Shown: positions 16,738-24,799 of the stretch, in pieces
How the letters are laid out: each line of letters opens with the position of its first letter
How positions within the stretch are numbered: the stretch's first letter is position 1
Source: SB11 sp965249955
Lineage (GTDB): Bacteria > Bacteroidota > Bacteroidia > UBA8524
DNA length: 64,000 nucleotides
Direction of reading: 5' to 3'
Assembly (NCBI GenBank): GCA_965249955.1
Contig: OZ252261.1
Location: 1,426,001 to 1,490,000, forward strand
The notes under the pieces: generated by a model
Databases searched by the model: none
Told to the model about the DNA's origin: nothing
Seen by the model: only the letters and a program-made list of their open reading frames with translations
Made by a program: the position numbers and the translations under genes

Positions 16738-16874
16738 TGTGGTTGATGGTTAAACCCGCCATTGCAAGCGGGAACTGACAAAATATTTTTCTAGCAATTA
16801 TTAAGCGAAGCAACCATTTTGACGATTACCAAAAAGATTACTTCGCTACATTTTATTCTTTAGTCTTTAAAAGA

Positions 16875-16926
16875 CCTCCCCTTAATCCCCTCCTAAATTC
16901 AGGAGGAGAAACAGCTACGCTGTTTC
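16875..16926. repeat. CCCCTCCTAAA-type intergenic repeat with two hairpins
   Basis: CCTCCT/AGGAGG (16889-16906, loop AAATTC) is followed by GAAACAGC/GCTGTTTC (16908-16926, loop TAC), just after the kbl stop. The first part resembles the arms of the larger element at 60513-60725. It may also end kbl transcription, although no T run follows on the - strand. Confidence 0.5.
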
Positions 16927-16932
16927 TTAGTT

Positions 16933-18132
16933 TTATGCAGTAGCCTTTAAAACGCCCAATTCGCGACCTACTTTGGTAAAGGCTGCAACGGCTTTTTCAA
17001 GGTGATGGCGTTCGTGTCCTGCCGATATTTGCACACGTATACGGGCTTGCCCTTTTGCCACTACAGGAAAAAAGAAGCCAATTACATATATACCTTCGTC
17101 AAGCAATTTAGCTGCCATATTTTGAGCTATAACAGCATCGTATAGCATAATAGGTACAATGGGGTGTTCACCGGGTTTAATATCAAAACCTGCTTTGGTC
17201 ATTTCTTCACGGAAATATTTGGTATTTTCTTCCAACTTATCGCGCAACTCGGTAGTTTCACTAAGCATATCTAACACGGCTATACTTGCACCTGTAATTG
17301 ATGGGGCAAGTGTATTTGAAAATAGATATGGGCGAGAACGTTGACGCAACAACTCTATAATTTCTTTTTTGCCTGATGTAAAACCGCCTGATGCTCCACC
17401 TAGTGCTTTACCTAGTGTGCCTGTAATAATATCTATACGACCCAATACCCCGCGATGCTCGTGCGTGCCGCGACCTGTTTTGCCCATAAAACCACTGGCG
17501 TGGCATTCATCTACCATTATAAGGGCTTTGTATTTATCGGCCAAGTCGCAAATTTTATCCAATTGGGCTATAGTACCGTCCATGCTAAACACACCATCGG
17601 TTACTATTATGCGGTTTCGTTTATCTTGTGTGGCTATTAGTTTTTCTTCAAGGTCGGCCATATCGTTATGGTTATAACGGTGGCGATCGGCTTTGCACAA
17701 ACGCACACCATCAATAATACTGGCGTGGTTTAGGGCATCGCTTATTATAGCATCTTGTTCGTTAAACAAAGGTTCAAAAACACCTCCGTTGGCATCAAAA
17801 GCGGCGGCATACAAAATGGTATCTTCTGTACCCAAAAAGGTAGATAGTTTTGCCTCTAACTCTTTGTGTATATCCTGTGTACCGCAAATAAAACGAACTG
17901 ACGACATGCCGTAGCCGTGTGTATCAATAGCTTTTTTGGCGGCTTCGGTTACTTTTGGGTGAGATGATAAGCCCAAATAGTTGTTGGCACAAAAGTTTAT
18001 TACTTCTTGTCCTGTGTTTAGTTTTATATCAGCCCCTTGTGGCGATGCTATTATTCGTTCGGTTTTGTAAAGGCCGTTGTCTTTAATTTCTTGTAGTTCT
18101 TTCTCAAGTATTGGTTTCAGTGTATCGTACAT
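16933..18132 (-). CDS. kbl: Glycine C-acetyltransferase (2-amino-3-ketobutyrate CoA ligase)
   Basis: PLP enzyme joining glycine and acetyl-CoA to 2-amino-3-oxobutyrate in threonine breakdown. The 399-residue protein is collinear with E. coli Kbl: NFCANNYLGLSSHP, GYGMSSVRFICGTQDIHKEL, ISDALNHASIIDGVRLCKA, the PLP lysine in GTLGKALGGASGG, and GQARIRVQISA. The close match separates it from the related 8-amino-7-oxononanoate and sphingolipid-type synthases. Threonine dehydrogenase, the usual partner, is not in the window. Confidence 0.93.
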   Translation of the reverse strand: MYDTLKPILEKELQEIKDNGLYKTERIIASPQGADIKLNTGQEVINFCANNYLGLSSHPKVTEAAKKAIDTHGYGMSSVRFICGTQDIHKELEAKLSTFLGTEDTILYAAAFDANGGVFEPLFNEQDAIISDALNHASIIDGVRLCKADRHRYNHNDMADLEEKLIATQDKRNRIIVTDGVFSMDGTIAQLDKICDLADKYKALIMVDECHASGFMGKTGRGTHEHRGVLGRIDIITGTLGKALGGASGGFTSGKKEIIELLRQRSRPYLFSNTLAPSITGASIAVLDMLSETTELRDKLEENTKYFREEMTKAGFDIKPGEHPIVPIMLYDAVIAQNMAAKLLDEGIYVIGFFFPVVAKGQARIRVQISAGHERHHLEKAVAAFTKVGRELGVLKATA

Positions 18133-18168
18133 GGTAATCTTATTTTTTGTGTTGTTTTTGATGCGCTA

Positions 18169-18176
18169 CAAATGTA
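18169..18176 (-). promoter_or_regulatory. kbl -7 promoter box
   Basis: TACATTTG on the - strand, 36 bases before the kbl ATG; no clear -33 element. Confidence 0.35.
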
Positions 18177-18312
18177 TTGATTTTGAATAATGAATGGAGA
18201 CTGCTAATGCAAAAGTAGTTTATAGGTGTATGAAAGCCTGCACCCTTAATGAAGGGGGAATATTGAACGGCGCATGATTATTAATTTAGTTTTAAACTAA
18301 AAGTATTATTTA

Positions 18313-18720
18313 TTACTTTTTCACATCCACCAGTTTATTCAATTCGGCAGGATGTTTAAAATAGTCTTTTTCAATTTCCTCAATCAATTTACCTGATTTA
18401 TTGGTAATCACTAATTTTTTAACCTTTTCGCCCCTATAACGAAATCCTTTTTCCATCTTAAAATCCACATCGTGAAGTTTGTATACCTCTTGTTTTCTTT
18501 TGAAAATAAACATTCTGTACTCAAGTATAAACTCATCATTATGTATAATAATTTTGCAAGGCATTTTTTGCATTGTTAAAAAAACAAACACAACAAGCAA
18601 AAAGAAACCCGCTGTATAGCTGGCTACTGAAAAGGGTAGGCATATTGTAACAATAATTGTTATTAGCGATATAAAAACACCTAAAAACACTCGAGTGTTG
18701 TATTTGGTATGCAATTCCAT
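18313..18720 (-). CDS. Small membrane protein with PH-like domain
   Basis: A 135-residue protein. Two adjacent hydrophobic segments occupy residues about 10-50 (VFLGVFISLITIIVTICLPF and the next stretch), followed by a cytosolic beta-rich part (KIIIHNDEFILEYRMFIFKRKQEVYKLHDVDFKMEKG), the layout of bacterial PH-like membrane proteins. No enzyme motif. The gene is single and A+T-rich; function unknown. Confidence 0.6.
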   Translation of the reverse strand: MELHTKYNTRVFLGVFISLITIIVTICLPFSVASYTAGFFLLVVFVFLTMQKMPCKIIIHNDEFILEYRMFIFKRKQEVYKLHDVDFKMEKGFRYRGEKVKKLVITNKSGKLIEEIEKDYFKHPAELNKLVDVKK

Positions 18721-18783
18721 TCTTTAAAAAGTCTTTTTCGTTATAAAGTTACCCAAAACAATTATGCGGTTCTTAAAAGGTAA

Positions 18784-20805
18784 CTAAACAATATGCTTCA
18801 TTGCTTTTTCTACACTATCAACGGGTAGTTGGCAGGTATTGTTGTGGCAAACGTATATAAGGGTTGTACCTTCTACATATCGGTTTTCAAACAAGGGCAG
18901 TGTATTATTTTCATCAGTGCTTATAGCAAAAACAGCATTGGGTATATAACCGCCAAACTGCTGGTACAGTTGGGCGGCATCTTTTCCCACTATTACTATT
19001 TGATATAAACCTTTGGCCTGCAATAGTGCCCCTTGTGCCCAACGGCTATACCAGCTTGGGTATTTTTGCATTTGCTGCCCCATTTTTGCCAGCATGGTAT
19101 TTGCCACTTGGGTATAGTGCGTATCGCCAAAGTAATAGCCCAGTTTGTACAGCATTTCTACCAGTATTGCGTTGGCCGATGATATTACATCATCGCCCGT
19201 ATCGGTTTTGCGGGTAACTAACGGAGGGTCGTTTTTTGAGGTGAAATAAAACAGTTGTACTTCTTCATTATAAAACTCGCTAAAGCAAGTATCAAGCAAT
19301 TGCTTGGCGGTGTGCAGCAATTGTGCATCAAACGTACATTGGTATAGTTGTATGTAAGCATCAATTACACAGGCATAGTCTTCTATAAACCCGTTTATGG
19401 TGCTTTTACCGTCTTTGTATATGCGCAGCAAGTGGGCATCGCGCAAAAAATTCTTCTCTATAAAAGCACGATTTTTTTCAGCTGCCTCTAGGTAAGATGT
19501 ATTGTTGGTGGCAAGGTAAGCATCGGCATAGCCCTTTAGCATTAGGGCATTCCAGCTGCATATTTGTTTATCATCAAGCCCCGGCCTGGTGCGTTGGTCG
19601 CGAGCAGCCATTAGTTTAGTATTGCACTGCTGCAAATAGGCTTCAAAATTGGCTACATCCATGCCGTGCTCTTTGGCAAACTCTTCTGTACTTATTAGGG
19701 TATGCAGTATGTTTTTTTCGTGCTCCCAATTACCTTTTTCTGTTACTTGGTAGTATTGGCTAAAAAGGTCTTCATCATCACCCAAAAGTTGTTTCAATTC
19801 TGCTTTCGTCCACACATAAAACTTACCTTCTTCGCCTTCGCTATCGGCATCCAGCGCACTATAAAAACCGCCTTCGGGGCTGGTAAGCTCGCGGGCAACA
19901 AAATCTAATGTATGTTGTAGTATTGTTTTAAAGTAAGAGCTAGGCATGGCGCGATAGGCATTGGCATAAACCGAAACTAACTGACCATTATCATACAGCA
20001 TCTTTTCAAAATGGGGTACTAGCCAAACTCCATCGGTAGAGTATCGGGTGAAACCACCGCCCAATTGGTCGTATAGCCCACCACGTGCCATTTTTTCAAG
20101 CGTAAAATTAACAAACTCACCCGCTTGTGGGTTGTTTGCCAATAGGTGATAATTGAGCAGAAACTGCCAATTGTTCGGCATAGGAAATTTGGGTACACGT
20201 TGGTTGCCACCCTCTTTCCAGTCAAACTGTTGCGCCCATGTTTCTACCATAGTTTGTATGCTCTCCATTGTAAAAGCATCGTCGGCAGGTTTCACATTCA
20301 GGGCATCCATATTGCGCACACCATCGGTAAGTTTTTGGGCAAAGGCAATGGCTTCTTCTTTTTTGTTCTTATAAAAACTATCCAGTTGCATAAGTAACTG
20401 TGCCCACTCTCCCGAAGGGAAATATGTGCCGCCGTGCAGTGGTCGCCCGTCGGGCAAACAAAACATATTTAGCGGCCAACCGCCCCGTCCGCTTATTAGT
20501 TGCACCGCATCCATATACACTTGGTCTACATCAGGTCGTTCCTCACGGTCAACCTTTATACACACAAAATATTCGTTCATTAGTGCGGCAATGTCTTCGT
20601 TTTCAAAGCTCTCTCGCTCCATCACATGGCACCAATGGCAGGCACTATACCCAATACTTACTAATACTGGTTTATCTTCGGCTTTGGCTTTTTGCCATAC
20701 TTCTTCACTCCACTCGTGCCAGTTTACAGGGTTATGTGCGTGTTGAAGTAAATAGGGGCTGCTGGCGTGTATAAGAGCGTTGGTATGTTTGTGTGCTGCG
20801 GTCAT
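18784..20805 (-). CDS. Thioredoxin-domain protein, YyaL/SPATA20 family (DUF255)
   Basis: A 673-residue protein with an N-terminal thioredoxin-fold domain (about 1-165: NPVNWHEWSEEVWQKA, CHWCHVMERESFEN with the CxxC pair, VDREERPDVDQVYM, GRGGWPLNMFCLPDGRP) and a C-terminal alpha/alpha toroid like an N-acylglucosamine epimerase (GGLYDQLGGGFTRYSTD, WLVPHFEKMLYDNGQL, FYSALDADSEGEEGKFYVW). Full length for the family. The biochemical role is not established; no signal peptide, so cytoplasmic. Confidence 0.9.
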   Translation of the reverse strand: MTAAHKHTNALIHASSPYLLQHAHNPVNWHEWSEEVWQKAKAEDKPVLVSIGYSACHWCHVMERESFENEDIAALMNEYFVCIKVDREERPDVDQVYMDAVQLISGRGGWPLNMFCLPDGRPLHGGTYFPSGEWAQLLMQLDSFYKNKKEEAIAFAQKLTDGVRNMDALNVKPADDAFTMESIQTMVETWAQQFDWKEGGNQRVPKFPMPNNWQFLLNYHLLANNPQAGEFVNFTLEKMARGGLYDQLGGGFTRYSTDGVWLVPHFEKMLYDNGQLVSVYANAYRAMPSSYFKTILQHTLDFVARELTSPEGGFYSALDADSEGEEGKFYVWTKAELKQLLGDDEDLFSQYYQVTEKGNWEHEKNILHTLISTEEFAKEHGMDVANFEAYLQQCNTKLMAARDQRTRPGLDDKQICSWNALMLKGYADAYLATNNTSYLEAAEKNRAFIEKNFLRDAHLLRIYKDGKSTINGFIEDYACVIDAYIQLYQCTFDAQLLHTAKQLLDTCFSEFYNEEVQLFYFTSKNDPPLVTRKTDTGDDVISSANAILVEMLYKLGYYFGDTHYTQVANTMLAKMGQQMQKYPSWYSRWAQGALLQAKGLYQIVIVGKDAAQLYQQFGGYIPNAVFAISTDENNTLPLFENRYVEGTTLIYVCHNNTCQLPVDSVEKAMKHIV

Positions 20806-20959
20806 AATGTATAAGTATAGGGATTATTTGATAAAAAGGCGCAAAACAGTGGGATTATTTATAGTAAGAGGCGACTCTATTTGCCCATTTATCATAGTAT
20901 AAACAATAAATGCCTTAAATAGGTTTCTCGACAGGTTTAAAAACCTATGGAAGAAAACT

Positions 20960-21076
20960 TTAACTCACCCCTGTTTTATTAGGTAGCTGGAACTGCACAT
21001 CTGCGCCCCTCTCTTACAAAAAAGAGAGGGGGAATTATGAACACTGTTTTTAAACCTATTATTTGGGGTGAGTTAA
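20960..21076. repeat. Element E1: TTAACTCACCCC hairpin element (117 bp)
   Basis: Perfect 12-bp inverted termini (TTAACTCACCCC at 20960-20971, GGGGTGAGTTAA at 21065-21076) and a central hairpin CCCCTCTCTT/AAGAGAGGGG (21006-21031) centred within one base of the element midpoint. It lies in the 398-base gap between the YyaL and murF genes. On each side is a CGACAGGTT sequence (near 20930 and 21085). Apart from these and the murF -7 box I see nothing else in the gap. Confidence 0.8.
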
Positions 21077-21186
21077 AAAACCTTCGACAGGTTAAAACCC
21101 GCCGCTATTTATACCACATTGGGATAAACACATTATTATGCAAAAAACAAGTCAATTTTTCAGCCCACCCCTTACTATAAAAAATG

Positions 21187-21194
21187 TAGGTTTG
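21187..21194 (+). promoter_or_regulatory. murF-alr -7 promoter box
   Basis: TAGGTTTG fits TAnnTTTG; the ATG at 21204 is ten bases after its last G, so any leader is very short. Confidence 0.4.
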
Positions 21195-21203
21195 TAATCA
21201 ATA

Positions 21204-23678
21204 ATGGGTATATATACAGCCACAGAAATTGCCGAGATTATTGATGCTACAACCCTACTGCCTCAACCCGAATGCAGTATTGAAGCTCTTATTACCGATA
21301 CCCGCAAAATACACAACGCAGCACAAAGTTTATTTTTTGCCCTTACTGCCACCCGAGACGGACACCATTACATTGATGATGCTTACCGTGCTGGCGTGCG
21401 TAATTTTGTAGTGAGCAAACGCCTTAGTGAGTTTGAAGCCTACCAAGGGACTAACTTTTTAAAAGTAGACAATACTCTTGCTGCCTTGCAAAACCTTGCC
21501 ACTTATCACCGTAAGCAATTTCATTTGCCGGTAATAGGCATAACGGGAAGCAATGGTAAAACTATAATAAAAGAGTGGTTGCACCAATTGCTAAAGCCCG
21601 ATTTTAACATAGTACGCAGCCCCAAAAGCTATAACAGCCAAATAGGTGTTCCGCTAAGTGTTTGGGAGATTGAGCAACAACATACTTTGGGTATTTTTGA
21701 AGCAGGAATTTCGACCAAGGGCGAAATGCTTCGTTTACAAAAAACCATACGCCCCACTATTGGCATATTTACCAACTTGGGCGATGCACACAGCGAAGGT
21801 TTTGCCGACAAGCGCGAAAAGGCAGAAGAAAAGGCTTACCTGTTTATGGATTGCAAAAAACTGGTGTATTGCGAAGACAATTACTGGATATTGGAAGCCG
21901 TAGACGAACTGTTGGTGCAAAACCCAAAACTTGAAGCCCTATCGTGGTCGTTAAAAAACCCTCAATGTGCCATATTTGCTGCTATCGAAAAGAAACAAGG
22001 AAGCACTACCATTACCTTAACAAAAGAGAGCGAGAATACGGTATTGCATATTCCGTTTACCGATAATGGATCAATAGAAAACGCCATACATTGTGCGGTA
22101 GCTATACACGCTTTAGGTTTAGAAATTAACCACCGCAAAGAACGCTTTACCGAGCTTACCCCAATAGAAATGCGCTTGCAGCTAAAAAAGGGTTTGCGCA
22201 ATTGCGATATAATAAACGATGCTTACAATGCCGACCTTAACTCGTTGGGCATAGCTCTCGATTTTTTAAAATCGCAAAAACAACACCAACACAGTACGCT
22301 AATATTATCAGATATTACACAAAGCGGGCTAAATGGAAAAGACCTTTATGGCAAAGTAGCGCAATGGCTTCGCGAAAAAAATATAAACAGTTTTATTGGT
22401 ATTGGTGGCGAAATAAGCAATTACGCTACATTATTTGCAACCAACAGCCGTTTTTACGAGAGTACAAAAGAATTTTTAGGCCAGTTTGATTTTAGCAGTA
22501 TAAGCGATAGCACCATATTGGTAAAAGGTGCACGCAGTTTTCGTTTTGAAAAGATTATACGCCGACTGGAGGAAAAAACACACGATACGGTTCTTGAAAT
22601 AAACCTAAGCGCATTATCGCACAACCTCAATTTTTTCCGTAGTCTTTTACCAAAAAACGGTAAAATTATGGCTATGGTAAAAGCCTACTCGTATGGTAGC
22701 GGCACTTATGAAACGGCCAATATGATACAGTTTCATGGAGCTGATTATTTGGCAGTTGCCTATGCTGATGAGGGGATAGAATTGCGCAAAAAAGGTATTG
22801 CACTGCCCATTATGGTAATGAACCCTAACCAAGGGCAGTTTACCGAAATGCTTGAGTATTACCTTGAGCCTGAAATATACAGCTTTGCCGTACTTGATGA
22901 ATTTATTGCAGCCGTTGAAGAAAGCGGTAAAAGTGAAGCCTCTGTTCATCTTGAGTTTGATACGGGTATGCACCGCCTAGGTTTTGAAGAAAAAGACATC
23001 GCGCAGCTTATTTCTTTGCTAAATACGCATCCTGAAATAAAAGTGGCCACAGTGTTTAGCCATTTGGCTGCTGCAGATGAAAAAGAGCACGATGCTTTTA
23101 CACAACACCAAATAGACCGCTTTGGTGCCGTAAAAAAACAACTGCACGGGCAGTTGCCGCAAGAGCCTCTATTCCACATTTGCAATTCAGCAGGAATTGG
23201 TCGTTTTCCGCAAGCGCATTTCGATATGGTTCGCTTGGGAATTGGCTTGTATGGCATTGATGCCTCGGGCGAGCACCAAAACCGTTTGCAAACAGCGTTC
23301 AAATTAAAAACAACCATATCTCAGGTACGCGAAGTAGCTGCTGATGAATCGGTGGGTTATTCGCGCAAAGGTCAATCAAACAAAAGCCGCAAAATAGCAG
23401 TTGCGGCCATCGGCTACGCCGATGGCCTTCGCCGCGAACTAAGTAACGGAAAAGGGCAACTAAAAATAAACGGACAATGGGCACCCATAGTGGGCAATAT
23501 ATGTATGGATATGTGTATGGTAGATGTTACCTCTATTGAGTGCACAGAGGGTGATGAAGCCGTTTTGTTTGAAACCAACCAAGAGATTATTGATTTTGCC
23601 CAACGCTTAAATACCATACCCTACGAGGTGCTAACCAGCATAGGCCAACGTGTTAAAAGAGTATATTGGCAAGAATAA
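21204..23678 (+). CDS. murF-alr: Bifunctional MurF ligase / alanine racemase
   Basis: An 824-residue fusion of two cell-wall enzymes. Residues about 1-455 are MurF, adding D-Ala-D-Ala to UDP-MurNAc-tripeptide: IEALITDTRKI, ATP loop GITGSNGKTIIKEWL, and NDAYNADLNSL. Residues about 460-824 are a PLP alanine racemase: VLEINLSALSHNL, PLP lysine K493 in MAMVKAYSYGSG, HLEFDTGMHRLG, and the catalytic Tyr in SVGYSRKGQ. The fusion links D-Ala production to its use and is a known Bacteroidota arrangement. The MurF P-loop has a second Ile where Thr is usual (GKTII). Confidence 0.95.
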   Translation: MGIYTATEIAEIIDATTLLPQPECSIEALITDTRKIHNAAQSLFFALTATRDGHHYIDDAYRAGVRNFVVSKRLSEFEAYQGTNFLKVDNTLAALQNLATYHRKQFHLPVIGITGSNGKTIIKEWLHQLLKPDFNIVRSPKSYNSQIGVPLSVWEIEQQHTLGIFEAGISTKGEMLRLQKTIRPTIGIFTNLGDAHSEGFADKREKAEEKAYLFMDCKKLVYCEDNYWILEAVDELLVQNPKLEALSWSLKNPQCAIFAAIEKKQGSTTITLTKESENTVLHIPFTDNGSIENAIHCAVAIHALGLEINHRKERFTELTPIEMRLQLKKGLRNCDIINDAYNADLNSLGIALDFLKSQKQHQHSTLILSDITQSGLNGKDLYGKVAQWLREKNINSFIGIGGEISNYATLFATNSRFYESTKEFLGQFDFSSISDSTILVKGARSFRFEKIIRRLEEKTHDTVLEINLSALSHNLNFFRSLLPKNGKIMAMVKAYSYGSGTYETANMIQFHGADYLAVAYADEGIELRKKGIALPIMVMNPNQGQFTEMLEYYLEPEIYSFAVLDEFIAAVEESGKSEASVHLEFDTGMHRLGFEEKDIAQLISLLNTHPEIKVATVFSHLAAADEKEHDAFTQHQIDRFGAVKKQLHGQLPQEPLFHICNSAGIGRFPQAHFDMVRLGIGLYGIDASGEHQNRLQTAFKLKTTISQVREVAADESVGYSRKGQSNKSRKIAVAAIGYADGLRRELSNGKGQLKINGQWAPIVGNICMDMCMVDVTSIECTEGDEAVLFETNQEIIDFAQRLNTIPYEVLTSIGQRVKRVYWQE

Positions 23679-23732
23679 CCCCCCATACACACAATGTGGA
23701 TGAATAGTACAAAAATGTATGCTTGGCCTTGC

Positions 23733-23740
23733 TACATTTG
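23733..23740 (+). promoter_or_regulatory. -7 box of the TraB-family gene
   Basis: TACATTTG fits TAnnTTTG, 20 bases before the ATG at 23761; no clear -33 element. Confidence 0.35.
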
Positions 23741-23760
23741 ATGTACTAATATAATACTGC

Positions 23761-24654
23761 ATGAAAACATTGCAAAAAATAGCCTTTGGCCTACTTTTTC
23801 TAACCCTTGCATCACCCCTTTTTGCCCAAAAAGAAAACAAAAAAACCAACCCAAAAGAAGAAACTTGGTTGTGGGAAATTAGTGGCAAGGGGCTTGAAAA
23901 GCCCTCGTATTTGTTTGGTACTATACATATACTTTGCCCTGAGGATTTTGAAATAAGCAGCAACCTAAAAAATAAGTTAGAAGCCAGCCAACAACTTGTA
24001 TTAGAAGTGGCTGATGCTGAAAACCCTGCCAACCTAATGGTGGTTTTACAAGCCATGACTATGAAGGGAAAAAAGTTGAAAGACCTGTATACAGCTGAGG
24101 AATATGCCGAACTAAAACAATTTTTTACGGATAGCATAGGCTTGGATATAAGTATGATAGAAAGCTTTTCGCCTATGTTTGCCACCACAGCCCTGTTGCC
24201 GGCTATGATGGGATGTATAGAAACAAAATCGTACGAGGCGGAACTTACCGCTCTTGCCCGCCAACAAAATAAAGAAGTGAAAGAGGTTGAAACACTTGCC
24301 CAACAACTAAGCATGTTTGACACTATACCTTACCACATACAGGCGCAAGAATTGCTACGCACCACACGCGAGTGGACAAAAGAGAAAGCTACTTTTGCCG
24401 CTTTGGTTGATATTTATAAAGGTCAAAAATATTCACTATCACAAGCATTTATGCACGCTAATATGGGCAGCATGACAGAGTATAAAGATGTGTTGCTTGA
24501 TAACCGCAATAGGGCATGGATAGCCAAAATAAATGCTTTTGCGGCTGAAAAGCCCACCCTATTTGCTTTTGGCGCAGGCCATTTGGGTGGTGAAAAAGGC
24601 CTTATTGAGCTGCTTAGAAAGGAAGGATATACCGTTAAACCCTTAAAAAACTAG
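23761..24654 (+). CDS. TraB/GumN-family protein, secreted
   Basis: A 297-residue protein with a signal peptide (MKTLQKIAFGLLFLTLASPLFAQ). The mature part has the TraB/GumN signatures: LWEISGKGLEKPSYLFGTIHI with the conserved GT.H, a family-typical Glu stretch LVLEVAD, and FAFGAGHLGGEKGLIELLRKEGYTV at the C-terminus with GxGHLxG. Members are proposed metal-dependent proteases (Tiki-like), but activity is not shown for this one. It is a single gene 82 bases after murF-alr. Confidence 0.85.
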   Translation: MKTLQKIAFGLLFLTLASPLFAQKENKKTNPKEETWLWEISGKGLEKPSYLFGTIHILCPEDFEISSNLKNKLEASQQLVLEVADAENPANLMVVLQAMTMKGKKLKDLYTAEEYAELKQFFTDSIGLDISMIESFSPMFATTALLPAMMGCIETKSYEAELTALARQQNKEVKEVETLAQQLSMFDTIPYHIQAQELLRTTREWTKEKATFAALVDIYKGQKYSLSQAFMHANMGSMTEYKDVLLDNRNRAWIAKINAFAAEKPTLFAFGAGHLGGEKGLIELLRKEGYTVKPLKN

Positions 24655-24799
24655 CCCTTTTACTACACAAAAACAGCAACCTTTTTGGCTCGTTAGCTTA
24701 TCAGCTTGGTTAAAAACTACCCTCACTAGGCATCTCGACCTCTCAAACTGACACTTATAAGTGCATGTCAAACTAATTATGTGTATTATCTTGCAGTTG

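Noticed and set aside
16027..18132. comB and kbl as a sulfonolipid (capnine-type) operon
   Set aside because: The PLP enzyme matches E. coli Kbl along its whole length, and no cysteate synthase is present; adjacency alone is not enough.
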